This document shows positions 16,731-25,564 of a stretch of DNA of 64,000 nucleotides, piece after piece. Source of the stretch: Marinomonas transparens (GTDB lineage Bacteria > Pseudomonadota > Gammaproteobacteria > Pseudomonadales > Marinomonadaceae); contig NZ_JAEMNX010000015.1 in the NCBI RefSeq assembly GCF_016463975.1, positions 1 through 64,000 of the forward strand, in the 5' to 3' direction. The number at the start of each line of letters is the position of its first letter. The first letter of the stretch is position 1. Position numbers and translations under genes: made by a program. The notes below the pieces were generated by a model. That model searched no databases. It saw only the letters and a program-made list of their open reading frames with translations, and had not been told where the DNA came from.

Positions 16731-17133
16731 GGTGATTGCCGAATTCCCCACCACAGCAGAAGCGGCCAAAGCAGCGCACCACAAAGGAATGAGTGTTCTA
16801 ATGGGCGCCCCTAATGTGGTTCGCGGAGGCTCTCATTCAGGCAACATTGCCGCCCATGAGCTGGCTTCCGCTGGCGTACTGGATATCCTATCTAGCGATT
16901 ACTACCCTGCCAGCTTGTTGGAATCCGCGTTTAAAATCGCCCAACTAGAAAGCAATGATTACGACATTCCTCAAGCGATAAACTTAGTCAGCCTAAACCC
17001 TGCAAAAGCCGTTGGTTTACATGATAGAGGCCAGATTGCCATAGGCCATAAAGCCGACTTAATTTGGAGCAGTGTGGAAGAGGATCATGTTCACATCGAA
17101 CAGGTATGGAAAAATGGTCAGCGGGCGTTTTAA
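16731..17133 (+). pseudogene. phnM: phnM 3' fragment, fused to phnD by deletion
   Basis: The 3' part of phnM, about one third of the gene: VIAEFPTT then GAPNVVRGGSHSGN and the metal-site-containing SSDYYPAS segment, ending GHKADLIW and QVWKNG. This is the C-terminus of alpha-D-ribose 1-methylphosphonate 5-triphosphate diphosphatase, an amidohydrolase of the C-P lyase pathway. The N-terminal two thirds are absent and the sequence abuts phnD in the middle of a GGTGAT that could have served as microhomology. A 130-residue ORF is open from about 16723 but has no plausible independent start. Confidence 0.85.
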
Positions 17134-17167
17134 TGCCTAAGCTGGCTGACATAATAAAAGGATCAGT

Positions 17168-17746
17168 ATGAGTAAAATACTCTACCTTATCGGTGCCTCT
17201 GGCAGCGGCAAAGATTCTATTCTATCCGCTTTACGCCAGAGAATAGAACAAGGCCAAGCCCCGCTCAACCTGATGATTGCCCATCGCTACATCTGTCGCG
17301 ATTGGCAATCCGGTAACGAAAACCACATACAACTGAGCGAAGCGGAATTCCAGCACCGTCAGCAACTTGGCCTATTTGCCTTAGATTGGCAAGCGAATGG
17401 ACAACGCTATGCCATAGGACGCGAAATAGACCTTTGGCGAGAGCAAGGGCAGACCGTTATCGTCAACGGCTCAAGGGGCTATTTACCCACGGCAATAAAC
17501 CAATACGGTGAGCAACTTATCCCTGTGCTGGTCAAGGTGGATGACTCAATTTTACGTCAGCGTTTAATCCAAAGAGGCCGAGAATCCCTCGACGAAATTG
17601 AAGCCCGTATCGCCAGAACCCAAGAACAATTTGCTGCCACAACGGCTTTATTTGAACATTGTCAGGTAATTGATAACAACACTCATATCCATCATGCTGT
17701 TGATCAGCTGAGTGCTTATATCAACCATCGATTGCATGACAAGTAA
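17168..17746 (+). CDS. phnN: Ribose 1,5-bisphosphate phosphokinase PhnN
   Basis: A 192-residue kinase with a P-loop at 9-16 (GASGSGKD) and guanylate-kinase-like fold. It converts ribose 1,5-bisphosphate to PRPP, recycling the sugar product of phosphonate breakdown. The frame is intact with normal length. It follows the phnM fragment by 34 bases and is followed by phnP at 14 bases, keeping the ancestral order M-N-P. Without the C-P lyase core upstream, it may survive for PRPP salvage. Confidence 0.9.
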   Translation: MSKILYLIGASGSGKDSILSALRQRIEQGQAPLNLMIAHRYICRDWQSGNENHIQLSEAEFQHRQQLGLFALDWQANGQRYAIGREIDLWREQGQTVIVNGSRGYLPTAINQYGEQLIPVLVKVDDSILRQRLIQRGRESLDEIEARIARTQEQFAATTALFEHCQVIDNNTHIHHAVDQLSAYINHRLHDK

Positions 17747-17760
17747 CCAAGGAGAACCCC

Positions 17761-18519
17761 ATGTTGGATATCCGCATTCTCGGCTCAGGTAACGCAGGGC
17801 AAGTCCCCGTTTGGGGTTGTCATTGCCTCGCCTGTGTACGAGCCAAACAAGATGCTTCTTACCGTCGTGGGCCTTGCAGCCTAGAGATTAAAACGGAGCT
17901 TGGCATTACGCTCATCGATGCCGGATTGACCGACTTGGCCGAGCGTTACGATTTCGACGACATACAACGCATTGTACTCACCCACTTTCATATGGACCAT
18001 GTACAAGGCTTGTTTCATTTACGTTGGTCCGAAAGGCCAGAAAAAATTCCCGTATTCCGACCCGATGACGAAAAAGGCGCCGATGACCTTTATAAACATG
18101 CGGGCGTATTAGATTTCCAAGACCCCTTTGTCCCTTTCAATAACGTGCAATTTGACGATTTTTCCATCACCCCATTGCCCCTAGTGCATTCCAAAGTCAC
18201 CTTGGGCTATTTGATCGAAAAAGATAACCTCACAGTTGCCTATCTCACCGATACCGTTGGTTTGCCCGATAGTACCCAAGCCTTCTTAAGCAACAAACAG
18301 CTCGATTATCTTATTCTTGATTGCTCAGAACCACCGACCCCAAACGCTCCTAGAAACCACAACGACATCAACCTAGCGCTGTGGACCTACAACACACTCG
18401 CGCCCAAACAAATGATACTTACCCACATAAGCCATCGACTAGACTGCTGGTTAATGGAACATCTAGACAAGCTGCCTAAAAATATGCTCATTGCGAGGGA
18501 TGGAATGCGAGTAATTTAA
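17761..18519 (+). CDS. phnP: Phosphoribosyl cyclic phosphodiesterase PhnP
   Basis: A 252-residue metallo-beta-lactamase-fold hydrolase. The metal-binding THFHMDH (His75, His77, Asp79, His80) is intact, and the N-terminal CHCLAC cluster (Cys20, Cys22, Cys25) matches the extra structural zinc of PhnP. It opens the 1,2-cyclic phosphate of ribose formed by C-P lyase, giving ribose 1,5-bisphosphate, the substrate of PhnN. An AAGGAG ribosome binding site precedes the ATG. Intact despite loss of the upstream lyase genes. Confidence 0.9.
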   Translation: MLDIRILGSGNAGQVPVWGCHCLACVRAKQDASYRRGPCSLEIKTELGITLIDAGLTDLAERYDFDDIQRIVLTHFHMDHVQGLFHLRWSERPEKIPVFRPDDEKGADDLYKHAGVLDFQDPFVPFNNVQFDDFSITPLPLVHSKVTLGYLIEKDNLTVAYLTDTVGLPDSTQAFLSNKQLDYLILDCSEPPTPNAPRNHNDINLALWTYNTLAPKQMILTHISHRLDCWLMEHLDKLPKNMLIARDGMRVI

Positions 18520-18640
18520 CTCGTTTCGCTTCATGAAAGGCTCTATTCCTGCTTAAAACTTACTTAATACAACCAAGCACTTTATAGCCAGCGCCTGCTC
18601 TTCTTTATGTCGTATTAATCAATAAGGGAAAACAATGAAA

Positions 18641-18670
18641 ACATGGAAAGAGAAGGTTTTCTTTCCATGT
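18641..18670 (-). terminator. Hairpin after M23 peptidase gene
   Basis: ACATGGAAAG pairs with CTTTCCATGT, and read leftward it is followed by TTTTCATTGTTTT. It suits termination of the leftward M23 peptidase transcript. Confidence 0.65.
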
Positions 18671-18742
18671 CATTTTGTGAGCTTGGGATATGAACTTTCG
18701 GAGTGTTTATACAAAGCACTTGTTAAATCCTTTACTGGTCTC

Positions 18743-20083
18743 CTAACTTGCACTGGTGTCCATCATCTGAATCCAGCTAGCAACATTCGCACTGTAATCA
18801 GCCATTTCATCCTTAGGGACAGATTGAGCAGTGGGAATTTTCGCCGTCATAGGATTCACAGGGCGACCTTTCACATGCAGTTCATAATGCAAATGCGCCC
18901 CTGTCGTTCTACCTGTATTACCAGATAAAGCAATGACTTGACCACGCTTAACTTTCTGACCTTTTTTGACCAACACTTTTTGTAAATGCAAAAAACGCGC
19001 GCTGTAAGGCCCAGAATAATCAATGACGACATATTTACCCGCATACTTATGGGTCGCCACACGGGTTACTATGCCATCCCCTGTTGCTAATATTTTGGTG
19101 CCTATAGGCGTGGCTAAATCAACGCCATTATGAGGGGCTGGGTGGCCGGTAATAGGGTGTAGTCGATGGGCATTAAAGGGCGAACTAACACGGTAATGTT
19201 TTGCTGTTGGCCAGTGACGTAAAGCAGGAGTTAAACCTTTGCCATCTTGATCATAATAGCGGCCGTCTGTATGTAAAAAAGCATGATAGGTTTTCCCCTT
19301 TACTGTCATCTGTAAGGCTTCTAACTGGGTTTCACCAATTTTTTTACCATCGATATTGCCATCCTTTAGCACAAAATCAAAAGTATCCCCAGTACGCAGA
19401 TCCCTACTAAAGTTAAAACGACCTTTTAATAGGTTATGGATGATTAAAATATTGCTATCGGACAAATTCACTTTTTTGGCTGAAAGGTAGAAACTGCCTT
19501 TTATATTGCCATGCACCGCCGTCTGCACATAGGTAATTGGCTTTACATGTTCCTCATAGCTATAGCCACCATTATCATGCCTAACAAAAGCAATGCTTTT
19601 ACTAAGATCAATACGCCGAGTCAGTTTAATCAACTCGCCATCGCTATTTAATTCAAAAGTAAACTTATTACCAGGAATCAAAGGCTCCAGTACAAGGTAT
19701 TCTTGGTCAGCCTCAAGCACTTCATACATGGATTGCTTAGATAAGCCTAAACGGGAAAAAATACGCGCCAGTGTATTGCCAGGTTTAATTTCATAATGAA
19801 TAACAGACGCAGGAGCAACAGCTTTTTCTATACTATGAAGAGGGTTCGTAGTAACAAACGAGTTAATTAGCTGGTCATCATCAAGCTCTACCTCCTTTGC
19901 TTTTGGAAAAGGTGACACGGCTTGTGCACTATTAGGCAAAACATAGTCTTGTAGGTCTGCTGTCGGGGAGACAAGCAATTGATAAACAAACATGAGTACA
20001 ACAAAAACAGTTGCGACCATCAGCAGCCAAATTTCTAACCCTGATAGAAGCCCCCAATAGGAAGGGCGTGTTTTTAAAGACAT
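18743..20083 (-). CDS. Cell-wall M23 endopeptidase (MepM-like)
   Basis: A 446-residue inner-membrane-anchored peptidoglycan hydrolase. An N-terminal membrane helix (about 12-35) is followed by a LysM-like/OapA region (about 95-145, IKPGNTLARIFSRLGLS) and a C-terminal M23 domain (about 290-410) with HNGVDLATP and the His-x-His of GAHLHYELH (His397/His399). This matches MepM/YebA-type DD-endopeptidases that cut cross-links to allow wall growth. Zinc ligands are all present. Single gene, divergent from fdhD across a 400-base gap. Confidence 0.85.
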   Translation of the reverse strand: MSLKTRPSYWGLLSGLEIWLLMVATVFVVLMFVYQLLVSPTADLQDYVLPNSAQAVSPFPKAKEVELDDDQLINSFVTTNPLHSIEKAVAPASVIHYEIKPGNTLARIFSRLGLSKQSMYEVLEADQEYLVLEPLIPGNKFTFELNSDGELIKLTRRIDLSKSIAFVRHDNGGYSYEEHVKPITYVQTAVHGNIKGSFYLSAKKVNLSDSNILIIHNLLKGRFNFSRDLRTGDTFDFVLKDGNIDGKKIGETQLEALQMTVKGKTYHAFLHTDGRYYDQDGKGLTPALRHWPTAKHYRVSSPFNAHRLHPITGHPAPHNGVDLATPIGTKILATGDGIVTRVATHKYAGKYVVIDYSGPYSARFLHLQKVLVKKGQKVKRGQVIALSGNTGRTTGAHLHYELHVKGRPVNPMTAKIPTAQSVPKDEMADYSANVASWIQMMDTSAS

Positions 20084-20482
20084 AAAACAAACTCATTTAA
20101 ACAAAAAAGTGGCCTAGAGAGAGGCTTTATATGCTGTTAACCAACCTAAAATAACTCTCTATATATTATAAATAGAACCACACTTTTGCTGTGTGTAGAT
20201 TCCCTGCGATGTGGATAACCACACGCGCTACTTTATTAAGGCTGCATCTTACAAAAAGACAACAAAAAAACAGCGTAAAATAATTTGCTGGGAGAATACG
20301 GTATTTCTTTAGCTTTATAAATAGCTATCACCTTGAAATTACTCTAAGCCACCTGATCATTACTGAAGACAGTTTCAAATCCTTACTTATTGAACTATTC
20401 ATCAGAAGCATTGGACGATATGGTTTCCTCTTAGTAATATAAAAGGCCTTAATATCTTCTTAAATTAACTGAGCTAGAGACC
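20084..20482. other. Divergent intergenic region
   Basis: About 400 AT-rich bases between the M23 gene and fdhD. It should contain both promoters. I found no riboswitch or clear operator. Confidence 0.5.
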
Positions 20483-21304
20483 ATGTCAGATACCCCCTTT
20501 TCTCTTGCCAGTAGCAACATCTACAGTTTTCAAAGAATAGATCAAGCAGCTCCCATTGAAACAAGCCTATTGGTTGAAGAAATCCCCCTAGCAATTAGTA
20601 TCAACAATATTAACCACGCGGTAATGATGGTGACCCCTGTCAATCTTGATGCATTTGCGTTGGGCTTTGCCTTAAGTGAAGGGTTAATAAAACAAGCTTC
20701 TGACGTCAGAGATATGACAATACAAGCCAACCAATCAACCTCAGGTATATCAGGCTTAGCCATCAACCTTGAAATCAGCGCTCGACAATTCAATCAGTTC
20801 AAACAGTCCCAAAAAGCGCGTTTAGGGGCAACTGGCTGCGGTTTATGTGGCATAGAATCCCTAGAGCAAGCATTTCCAGCTCTGGGCACATTACCCGATC
20901 ACGAGCCCTTAATAGAAGACAGTTTGAAAACTTTAAGAGCATCCTTTTTCGAACATCAGGTCATCGGTCAACAAAGCGGTGCCATCCATGGTGCTTTGTT
21001 GATTTCATCAAAAGGTGACATATTGATCTGCATGGAAGATATCGGTCGGCACAACGCCCTAGACAAAGTGATCGGCTATGCTTTACAGCAACAAATCCCC
21101 TTGCATAATCACCATGTGGTCATGTCCAGCCGTTGCAGTGCTGAACTGGTTCAAAAAGCCATTAGAGCAAAGCTGTCGGGATTGATTCACCTCGCCTCCC
21201 CCAGTACTCTAGCAGTTGAACTTGCTAGGCAATATAAGCTGTCATTGATTCACTTACCTAAGCAAGATACACCACGTATATATGCGGCAACAGCCCAGCC
21301 ATAG
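20483..21304 (+). CDS. fdhD: Formate dehydrogenase sulfurtransferase FdhD
   Basis: A 273-residue accessory protein that passes sulfur from IscS to the molybdopterin cofactor of formate dehydrogenases. The signature GATGCGLCG holds the Cys119-x2-Cys122 pair used for sulfur transfer, and the RHNALDKV segment (about 189-196) is typical. It lies 11 bases upstream of a YdeP-type oxidoreductase gene, so the two are an operon and this FdhD most likely matures that enzyme. Confidence 0.9.
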   Translation: MSDTPFSLASSNIYSFQRIDQAAPIETSLLVEEIPLAISINNINHAVMMVTPVNLDAFALGFALSEGLIKQASDVRDMTIQANQSTSGISGLAINLEISARQFNQFKQSQKARLGATGCGLCGIESLEQAFPALGTLPDHEPLIEDSLKTLRASFFEHQVIGQQSGAIHGALLISSKGDILICMEDIGRHNALDKVIGYALQQQIPLHNHHVVMSSRCSAELVQKAIRAKLSGLIHLASPSTLAVELARQYKLSLIHLPKQDTPRIYAATAQP

Positions 21305-21315
21305 AGAAAAATAAT

Positions 21316-23658
21316 ATGAGTAAGAAAAACGCTTCTTCAACCCCTTTTTTTACCCCATATAAAAGTCCTGCTGGCGGCTGGGGCGCATTGCAAAGTACGA
21401 CCAAGCATTGGCTCAAAAGTGAAAATGCGGTGCGTAATATTCATACCCTATTGAAAACCAACCAACCCCACGGGTTTGATTGTCCCGGTTGTGCTTGGGG
21501 AGAAAAACACGACCCAGCTAAAATTCGTTTCTGTGAAAATGGTGCCAAAGCCGTTAACTGGGAAGCCACCTCAAAAAGAGTCGACGCCGCCTTCTTTGCA
21601 AAACATAGTGTCGCTTGGCTAAATACCCAAAGTGACTACTTCCTTGAATACCAAGGTCGCCTTACCGAGCCTATGCGATACAACCGCGAAACGGATCACT
21701 ATGAGCCTATCTCATGGGAACAAGCTTATACCCAGATTGCCGACACCTTAAAAAAACAAGCTAATCCAGATAGTGTGGCGTTTTATACTTCTGGACGAGC
21801 CAGTAACGAAGCGGCTTTTCTCTATCAACTCTTTGCCCGCGCCTATGGCACCAATAACTTTCCTGATTGCTCTAACATGTGTCACGAAGCCAGCGGCTAT
21901 GCTTTAACCAGCAGTATTGGCATTGGTAAAGGCACGGTTGAAATAGAAGACTTTGAGCGCGCTGATGCCGTCTTTGTGTTCGGCCAAAACCCCGGTACCA
22001 ATCACCCACGCATGTTAGAAACGCTACGTGAAGTGGTACAGCGAGGCGCTCAATTACTAAGCTTTAATACCTTAAAAGAACGAGGCTTAGAACGTTTTCA
22101 GAATCCTCAAAAGCCGATTGAAATGCTTACCAACGGTTCAAAACCAACCAATACCGGCTATTATTGTCCCAATATTGGTGGTGACATGGCCGTGGTGCGA
22201 GGCATGGTCAAAGTGCTCATCGAAATGGAAGAAAAAGCGCAACAGCAAGGCAACAAACCGATTTTTGATCACGACTTTATTAAGCAGCACACTCAAGGAC
22301 TAGACGACTACCTTGAACAGGTAAAAAACACACATTGGACAGATATTCTGAAACAGTCTGGCTTATTAAAAGAAGACATCATCCATGCGGCACAAGTTTA
22401 TGCTAAAGCCGAAAGCGTCATTATCACTTGGGCCATGGGGATTACTCAGCACCACCATTCCGTTGCCACCATTCATGAAATGGTTAACTTGCTGTCACTG
22501 CGGGGCAATATTGGCAAACCCGGTGCTGGCGCTTGTCCAGTCCGAGGGCACAGTAATGTGCAAGGGGATCGCACCATGGGCATTAATGAGCGCCCTTCTC
22601 AAGCCTTTCTTGATGCGATGGAAAAGCATTTCAACTTCACACCACCACAAGAACATGGCTTGGCAGTCGTCGATACCATACGTGCCATGCGCGATGGCAA
22701 GGTGGGGGTTTTTATCGCTTTAGGGGGCAATTTTGCCGCCGCCACCCCAGATACTCAAGCCACCGAACACGCACTACAACAATGTGAGTTAACCGTACAA
22801 ATCAGCACCAAGCTAAACCGCTCTCATTTGATTGCGGGTAACGATGCCATCATCTTACCTTGTCTTGGTCGTACCGATATCGACCACCAGACTAAAGGCC
22901 AACAGAAAGTCACAGTGGAAGATTCATTCAGCATGGTCCATGCCTCAGGCGGTGTGCTTGACCCCTTAAGCCCAGAACAAAAATCTGAGCCAGCCATTAT
23001 TGCCGGTATGGCAACAGCCACATTAGGCTCTTTCCCCATTAATTGGGAAGAAGCGGTCAGCGATTACGATATTATTCGTGACCACATTGCTGAGGTCGTT
23101 CCCGGTTTTAAGGATTTCAATCAACGCATCAAACAAGATGGTGGCTTTTACCTTGGTAACAGTGCCAGAGAGAGAAGCTGGAAAACACCTGCGGGCAAAG
23201 CCATTTTGCATAGCCACCCGTTACCAGAATCTGTACTGGCGAAACGCGCTAATGACTTAGCCTCGGACAAAACGCTCGTTCTGCAAACGTTGCGCTCCCA
23301 TGACCAATACAATACCACCATCTATGGTATGGACGACAGGTACCGTGGCATTAAGGGTGAACGTAAAGTGGTCTTTATCAACCCAGCTGACATCCAAAGG
23401 TTGGGCTTTACAGAAGGCCAAAGTGTCACCCTACGTTCCTTATGGGATGATGGGGTAGATCGAAAAATAAGTGGTTTCAAACTGGTGCCGTATAGCATTC
23501 CTGCTGGCAATATCGCCGCTTATTATCCTGAAACGAACCCCTTGGTTCCGCTAGATAGTCACGGTGAATTTAGTAATACCCCTACCTCAAAAAGCATCGC
23601 TATCGAATTGGAAGCTTATCAAGAAGAAAGCAACAATATTGCGCTCACCAGCGCATAA
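21316..23658 (+). CDS. FdhF/YdeP-family molybdopterin oxidoreductase
   Basis: A 780-residue cytoplasmic molybdenum enzyme of the FdhF/YdeP group. The N-terminal GFDCPGCAWGEKH (about 54-66) fits a modified iron-sulfur binding region; the molybdopterin domains follow, including CSNMCHEASG (about 190-199) and HSNVQGDRTMG (about 413-423), and the C-terminal molybdopterin-dinucleotide-binding barrel (about 640-760). YdeP-type enzymes are presumed formate dehydrogenases linked to acid resistance in E. coli; direct activity is not well established. Operon with fdhD and a tiny membrane protein. Confidence 0.85.
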   Translation: MSKKNASSTPFFTPYKSPAGGWGALQSTTKHWLKSENAVRNIHTLLKTNQPHGFDCPGCAWGEKHDPAKIRFCENGAKAVNWEATSKRVDAAFFAKHSVAWLNTQSDYFLEYQGRLTEPMRYNRETDHYEPISWEQAYTQIADTLKKQANPDSVAFYTSGRASNEAAFLYQLFARAYGTNNFPDCSNMCHEASGYALTSSIGIGKGTVEIEDFERADAVFVFGQNPGTNHPRMLETLREVVQRGAQLLSFNTLKERGLERFQNPQKPIEMLTNGSKPTNTGYYCPNIGGDMAVVRGMVKVLIEMEEKAQQQGNKPIFDHDFIKQHTQGLDDYLEQVKNTHWTDILKQSGLLKEDIIHAAQVYAKAESVIITWAMGITQHHHSVATIHEMVNLLSLRGNIGKPGAGACPVRGHSNVQGDRTMGINERPSQAFLDAMEKHFNFTPPQEHGLAVVDTIRAMRDGKVGVFIALGGNFAAATPDTQATEHALQQCELTVQISTKLNRSHLIAGNDAIILPCLGRTDIDHQTKGQQKVTVEDSFSMVHASGGVLDPLSPEQKSEPAIIAGMATATLGSFPINWEEAVSDYDIIRDHIAEVVPGFKDFNQRIKQDGGFYLGNSARERSWKTPAGKAILHSHPLPESVLAKRANDLASDKTLVLQTLRSHDQYNTTIYGMDDRYRGIKGERKVVFINPADIQRLGFTEGQSVTLRSLWDDGVDRKISGFKLVPYSIPAGNIAAYYPETNPLVPLDSHGEFSNTPTSKSIAIELEAYQEESNNIALTSA

Positions 23659-23678
23659 CAACAATGAAAGGGATGGAT

Positions 23679-23807
23679 ATGGAAAGCATTTCACTGGACA
23701 ACATTCTCCACCTCACAGCCATCGCCATCATTGTCTGTTGCTTTTTAGTGGTCAGTAGCAGACAAATTATCGACACTTGCTGTCGAACGAAATCTGACGA
23801 TCAATAA
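23679..23807 (+). CDS. 42-residue single-span membrane protein
   Basis: A small frame 20 bases after the YdeP gene. The ATG at 23679 is preferred over in-frame ATGs at 23664 and 23673 because AAAGGG lies six bases ahead of it. The product has one hydrophobic helix (about 9-26, LTAIAIIVCCFLVV) and a charged, Cys-containing tail. It is retained at the end of the fdhD-YdeP operon and closed by a terminator, so it is likely translated with them; it may anchor or assist the oxidoreductase (inference). Confidence 0.55.
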   Translation: MESISLDNILHLTAIAIIVCCFLVVSSRQIIDTCCRTKSDDQ

Positions 23808-23809
23808 AA

Positions 23810-23847
23810 AAACCGAGCTAAATGGCATAACACCATAAACTCGGTTT
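23810..23847. terminator. Terminator between YdeP operon and ETF-QO
   Basis: AAACCGAG pairs with CTCGGTTT, and an inner ATGG with CCAT; convergent genes lie on both sides. Confidence 0.7.
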
Positions 23848-23884
23848 CATTATCTTCTTGATTATCGACTCAGGTAACTTTGCA

Positions 23885-25531
23885 CTACATATTCGGATAG
23901 TTTGGACCACCCGCCCCTTCTGGGGTTACCCAAGTAATATTCTGAGCTGGGTCTTTGATGTCACACGTCTTACAGTGCAAACAATTCTGTGCATTGATCT
24001 TAAAGGTATCTTTGCCTTCTAATTCAATCATTTCATACACGCCAGCAGGACAATAACGCTGGGCAGGCTCTGCAAATTTTTGCCAATTCGATCCCGTCGG
24101 AATACTGTCATCGGCTAATACCAAGTGGCACGGTTGCTCTTCTTCGTGGTTGGTATTCGATAAAAACACTGAAGACAGACGATCAAAACTCAGCTTTCCA
24201 TCCGGCTTGGGATAATCGATTTTCTCGGCCTCATCCACCGTCAACATGGCAGCATGGTCATGGGTTTGATCCCGTAAAGTAATCGGCAGCTTACCTGCAA
24301 ACCAGTTCTGATCCAGATAGTTAAAAGCCCCACCGAATAGCGTGCCAAACTTATGCATAGCAGGGCCAAAATTCCGTGATGCCTTTAATTCGTCATATAA
24401 CCAAGAGCTTTCAAACTGGGTTTTAAACAGCTTGTCGAAAGCGCCATCATCAAGCGATTCAAGCAAGGCTTCAACAATACTATCAGCCGCGATAATGCCA
24501 GACTTCATCGCCGTATGGGTGCCTTTTATTTTCGCAAAGTTCAAGGTACCCGCATCACACCCCACTAGCACCGCGCCCGGTAGCGTCATAGTCGGCAAGG
24601 CATTAAAACCGCCTTTTGCAATCGCTCTCGCACCATAGGAAACTCGCTCCGCGCCCTCTAGATATTGTGCAAAAATAGGGTGATGCTTAAGACGCTGGAA
24701 CTCTTCGTAGGGGCTCAACCAAGGATTTTTGTAGTTTAGGTCGGTGATAAGCCCCGCCACCACCTGCTGATTCTCACCATGATAAAGAAAAAAACCACCG
24801 CTACTGTCACCCGTTAATGGCCAACCGGAACCATGAATCACCAAACCCGGCTGATGTTTTTCAGGCGGAATTTGCCAAAGTTCTTTGATGCCTAAGGCGT
24901 AATGTTGAGGGTCTGCTTTTTCATCCAAATTAAACTGCTGAATAAGTTGTTTACCCAAATGCCCACGACAACCTTCAGAAAACACCGTGTACTTGGCATG
25001 CAACTCCATGCCTTCCATGTAGGTCGAAAGCTGCTCACCCGTCGCGGATACCCCCATATCCCCTGTCGCCACGCCTTTTATTCGGCCATCATCATGGAAC
25101 AAAACTTCTGCGGCGGCAAAACCAGGAAAGATCTCAATACCAAGCCCCTCTGCTTGCCCCGCTAACCAGCGGCAAAGATTGCCCAAGCTAACAATATAAT
25201 TGCCTTGGTTATGCATGGTTTTTGGCACAAAGACATTTGGAATTTTACTGGCCTGCTGGGCATTTTTTAGCAAATAGACTTCATCTTTTGTGACCGCCGT
25301 CGCCAAGGGAGCACCTAACGCTTGCCAGTTTGGAAATAACTCTTCTAAAGCGCGTGGTTCAACCACAGCACCTGACAATATATGCGCCCCCACTTCGGAG
25401 CCCTTTTCTATCACACAAACATTCAGTTCTTGATTGGCTTTCACCGATGCTTGCTTTAAGCGTATTGCAGTGGCCAAACCAGATGGCCCTGCGCCGACAA
25501 TGACAACATCAAATTCCATCGACTCACGCAT
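23885..25531 (-). CDS. Electron transfer flavoprotein-ubiquinone oxidoreductase
   Basis: A 548-residue ETF-QO. FAD is bound by GAGPSGLA (13-20); a ubiquinone-binding and membrane-contact region fills the middle; the C-terminus has the 4Fe-4S ligands Cys494, Cys517, Cys520 and Cys523 (CPAGVYE and CLHCKTC). It passes electrons from ETF, reduced by acyl-CoA dehydrogenases, to ubiquinone. It is the last gene of a leftward catabolic unit, 33 bases after the ligase gene, which makes it a dedicated electron outlet for the acyl-CoA dehydrogenase encoded here. GGAG precedes the start. Confidence 0.9.
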   Translation of the reverse strand: MRESMEFDVVIVGAGPSGLATAIRLKQASVKANQELNVCVIEKGSEVGAHILSGAVVEPRALEELFPNWQALGAPLATAVTKDEVYLLKNAQQASKIPNVFVPKTMHNQGNYIVSLGNLCRWLAGQAEGLGIEIFPGFAAAEVLFHDDGRIKGVATGDMGVSATGEQLSTYMEGMELHAKYTVFSEGCRGHLGKQLIQQFNLDEKADPQHYALGIKELWQIPPEKHQPGLVIHGSGWPLTGDSSGGFFLYHGENQQVVAGLITDLNYKNPWLSPYEEFQRLKHHPIFAQYLEGAERVSYGARAIAKGGFNALPTMTLPGAVLVGCDAGTLNFAKIKGTHTAMKSGIIAADSIVEALLESLDDGAFDKLFKTQFESSWLYDELKASRNFGPAMHKFGTLFGGAFNYLDQNWFAGKLPITLRDQTHDHAAMLTVDEAEKIDYPKPDGKLSFDRLSSVFLSNTNHEEEQPCHLVLADDSIPTGSNWQKFAEPAQRYCPAGVYEMIELEGKDTFKINAQNCLHCKTCDIKDPAQNITWVTPEGAGGPNYPNM

Positions 25532-25564
25532 TACTCTTTCTCCTGCTTTTTAACAGCATTCTTT

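Noticed and set aside
16723-17133. Stand-alone ORF of 136 codons as a real gene
   Set aside because: It is only the C-terminal end of PhnM and opens inside the phnD remnant without a credible start site.
18635-18928. Rightward 97-codon ORF near the M23 gene end
   Set aside because: It overlaps the terminator hairpin and the antisense of the M23 gene; no homology pattern.
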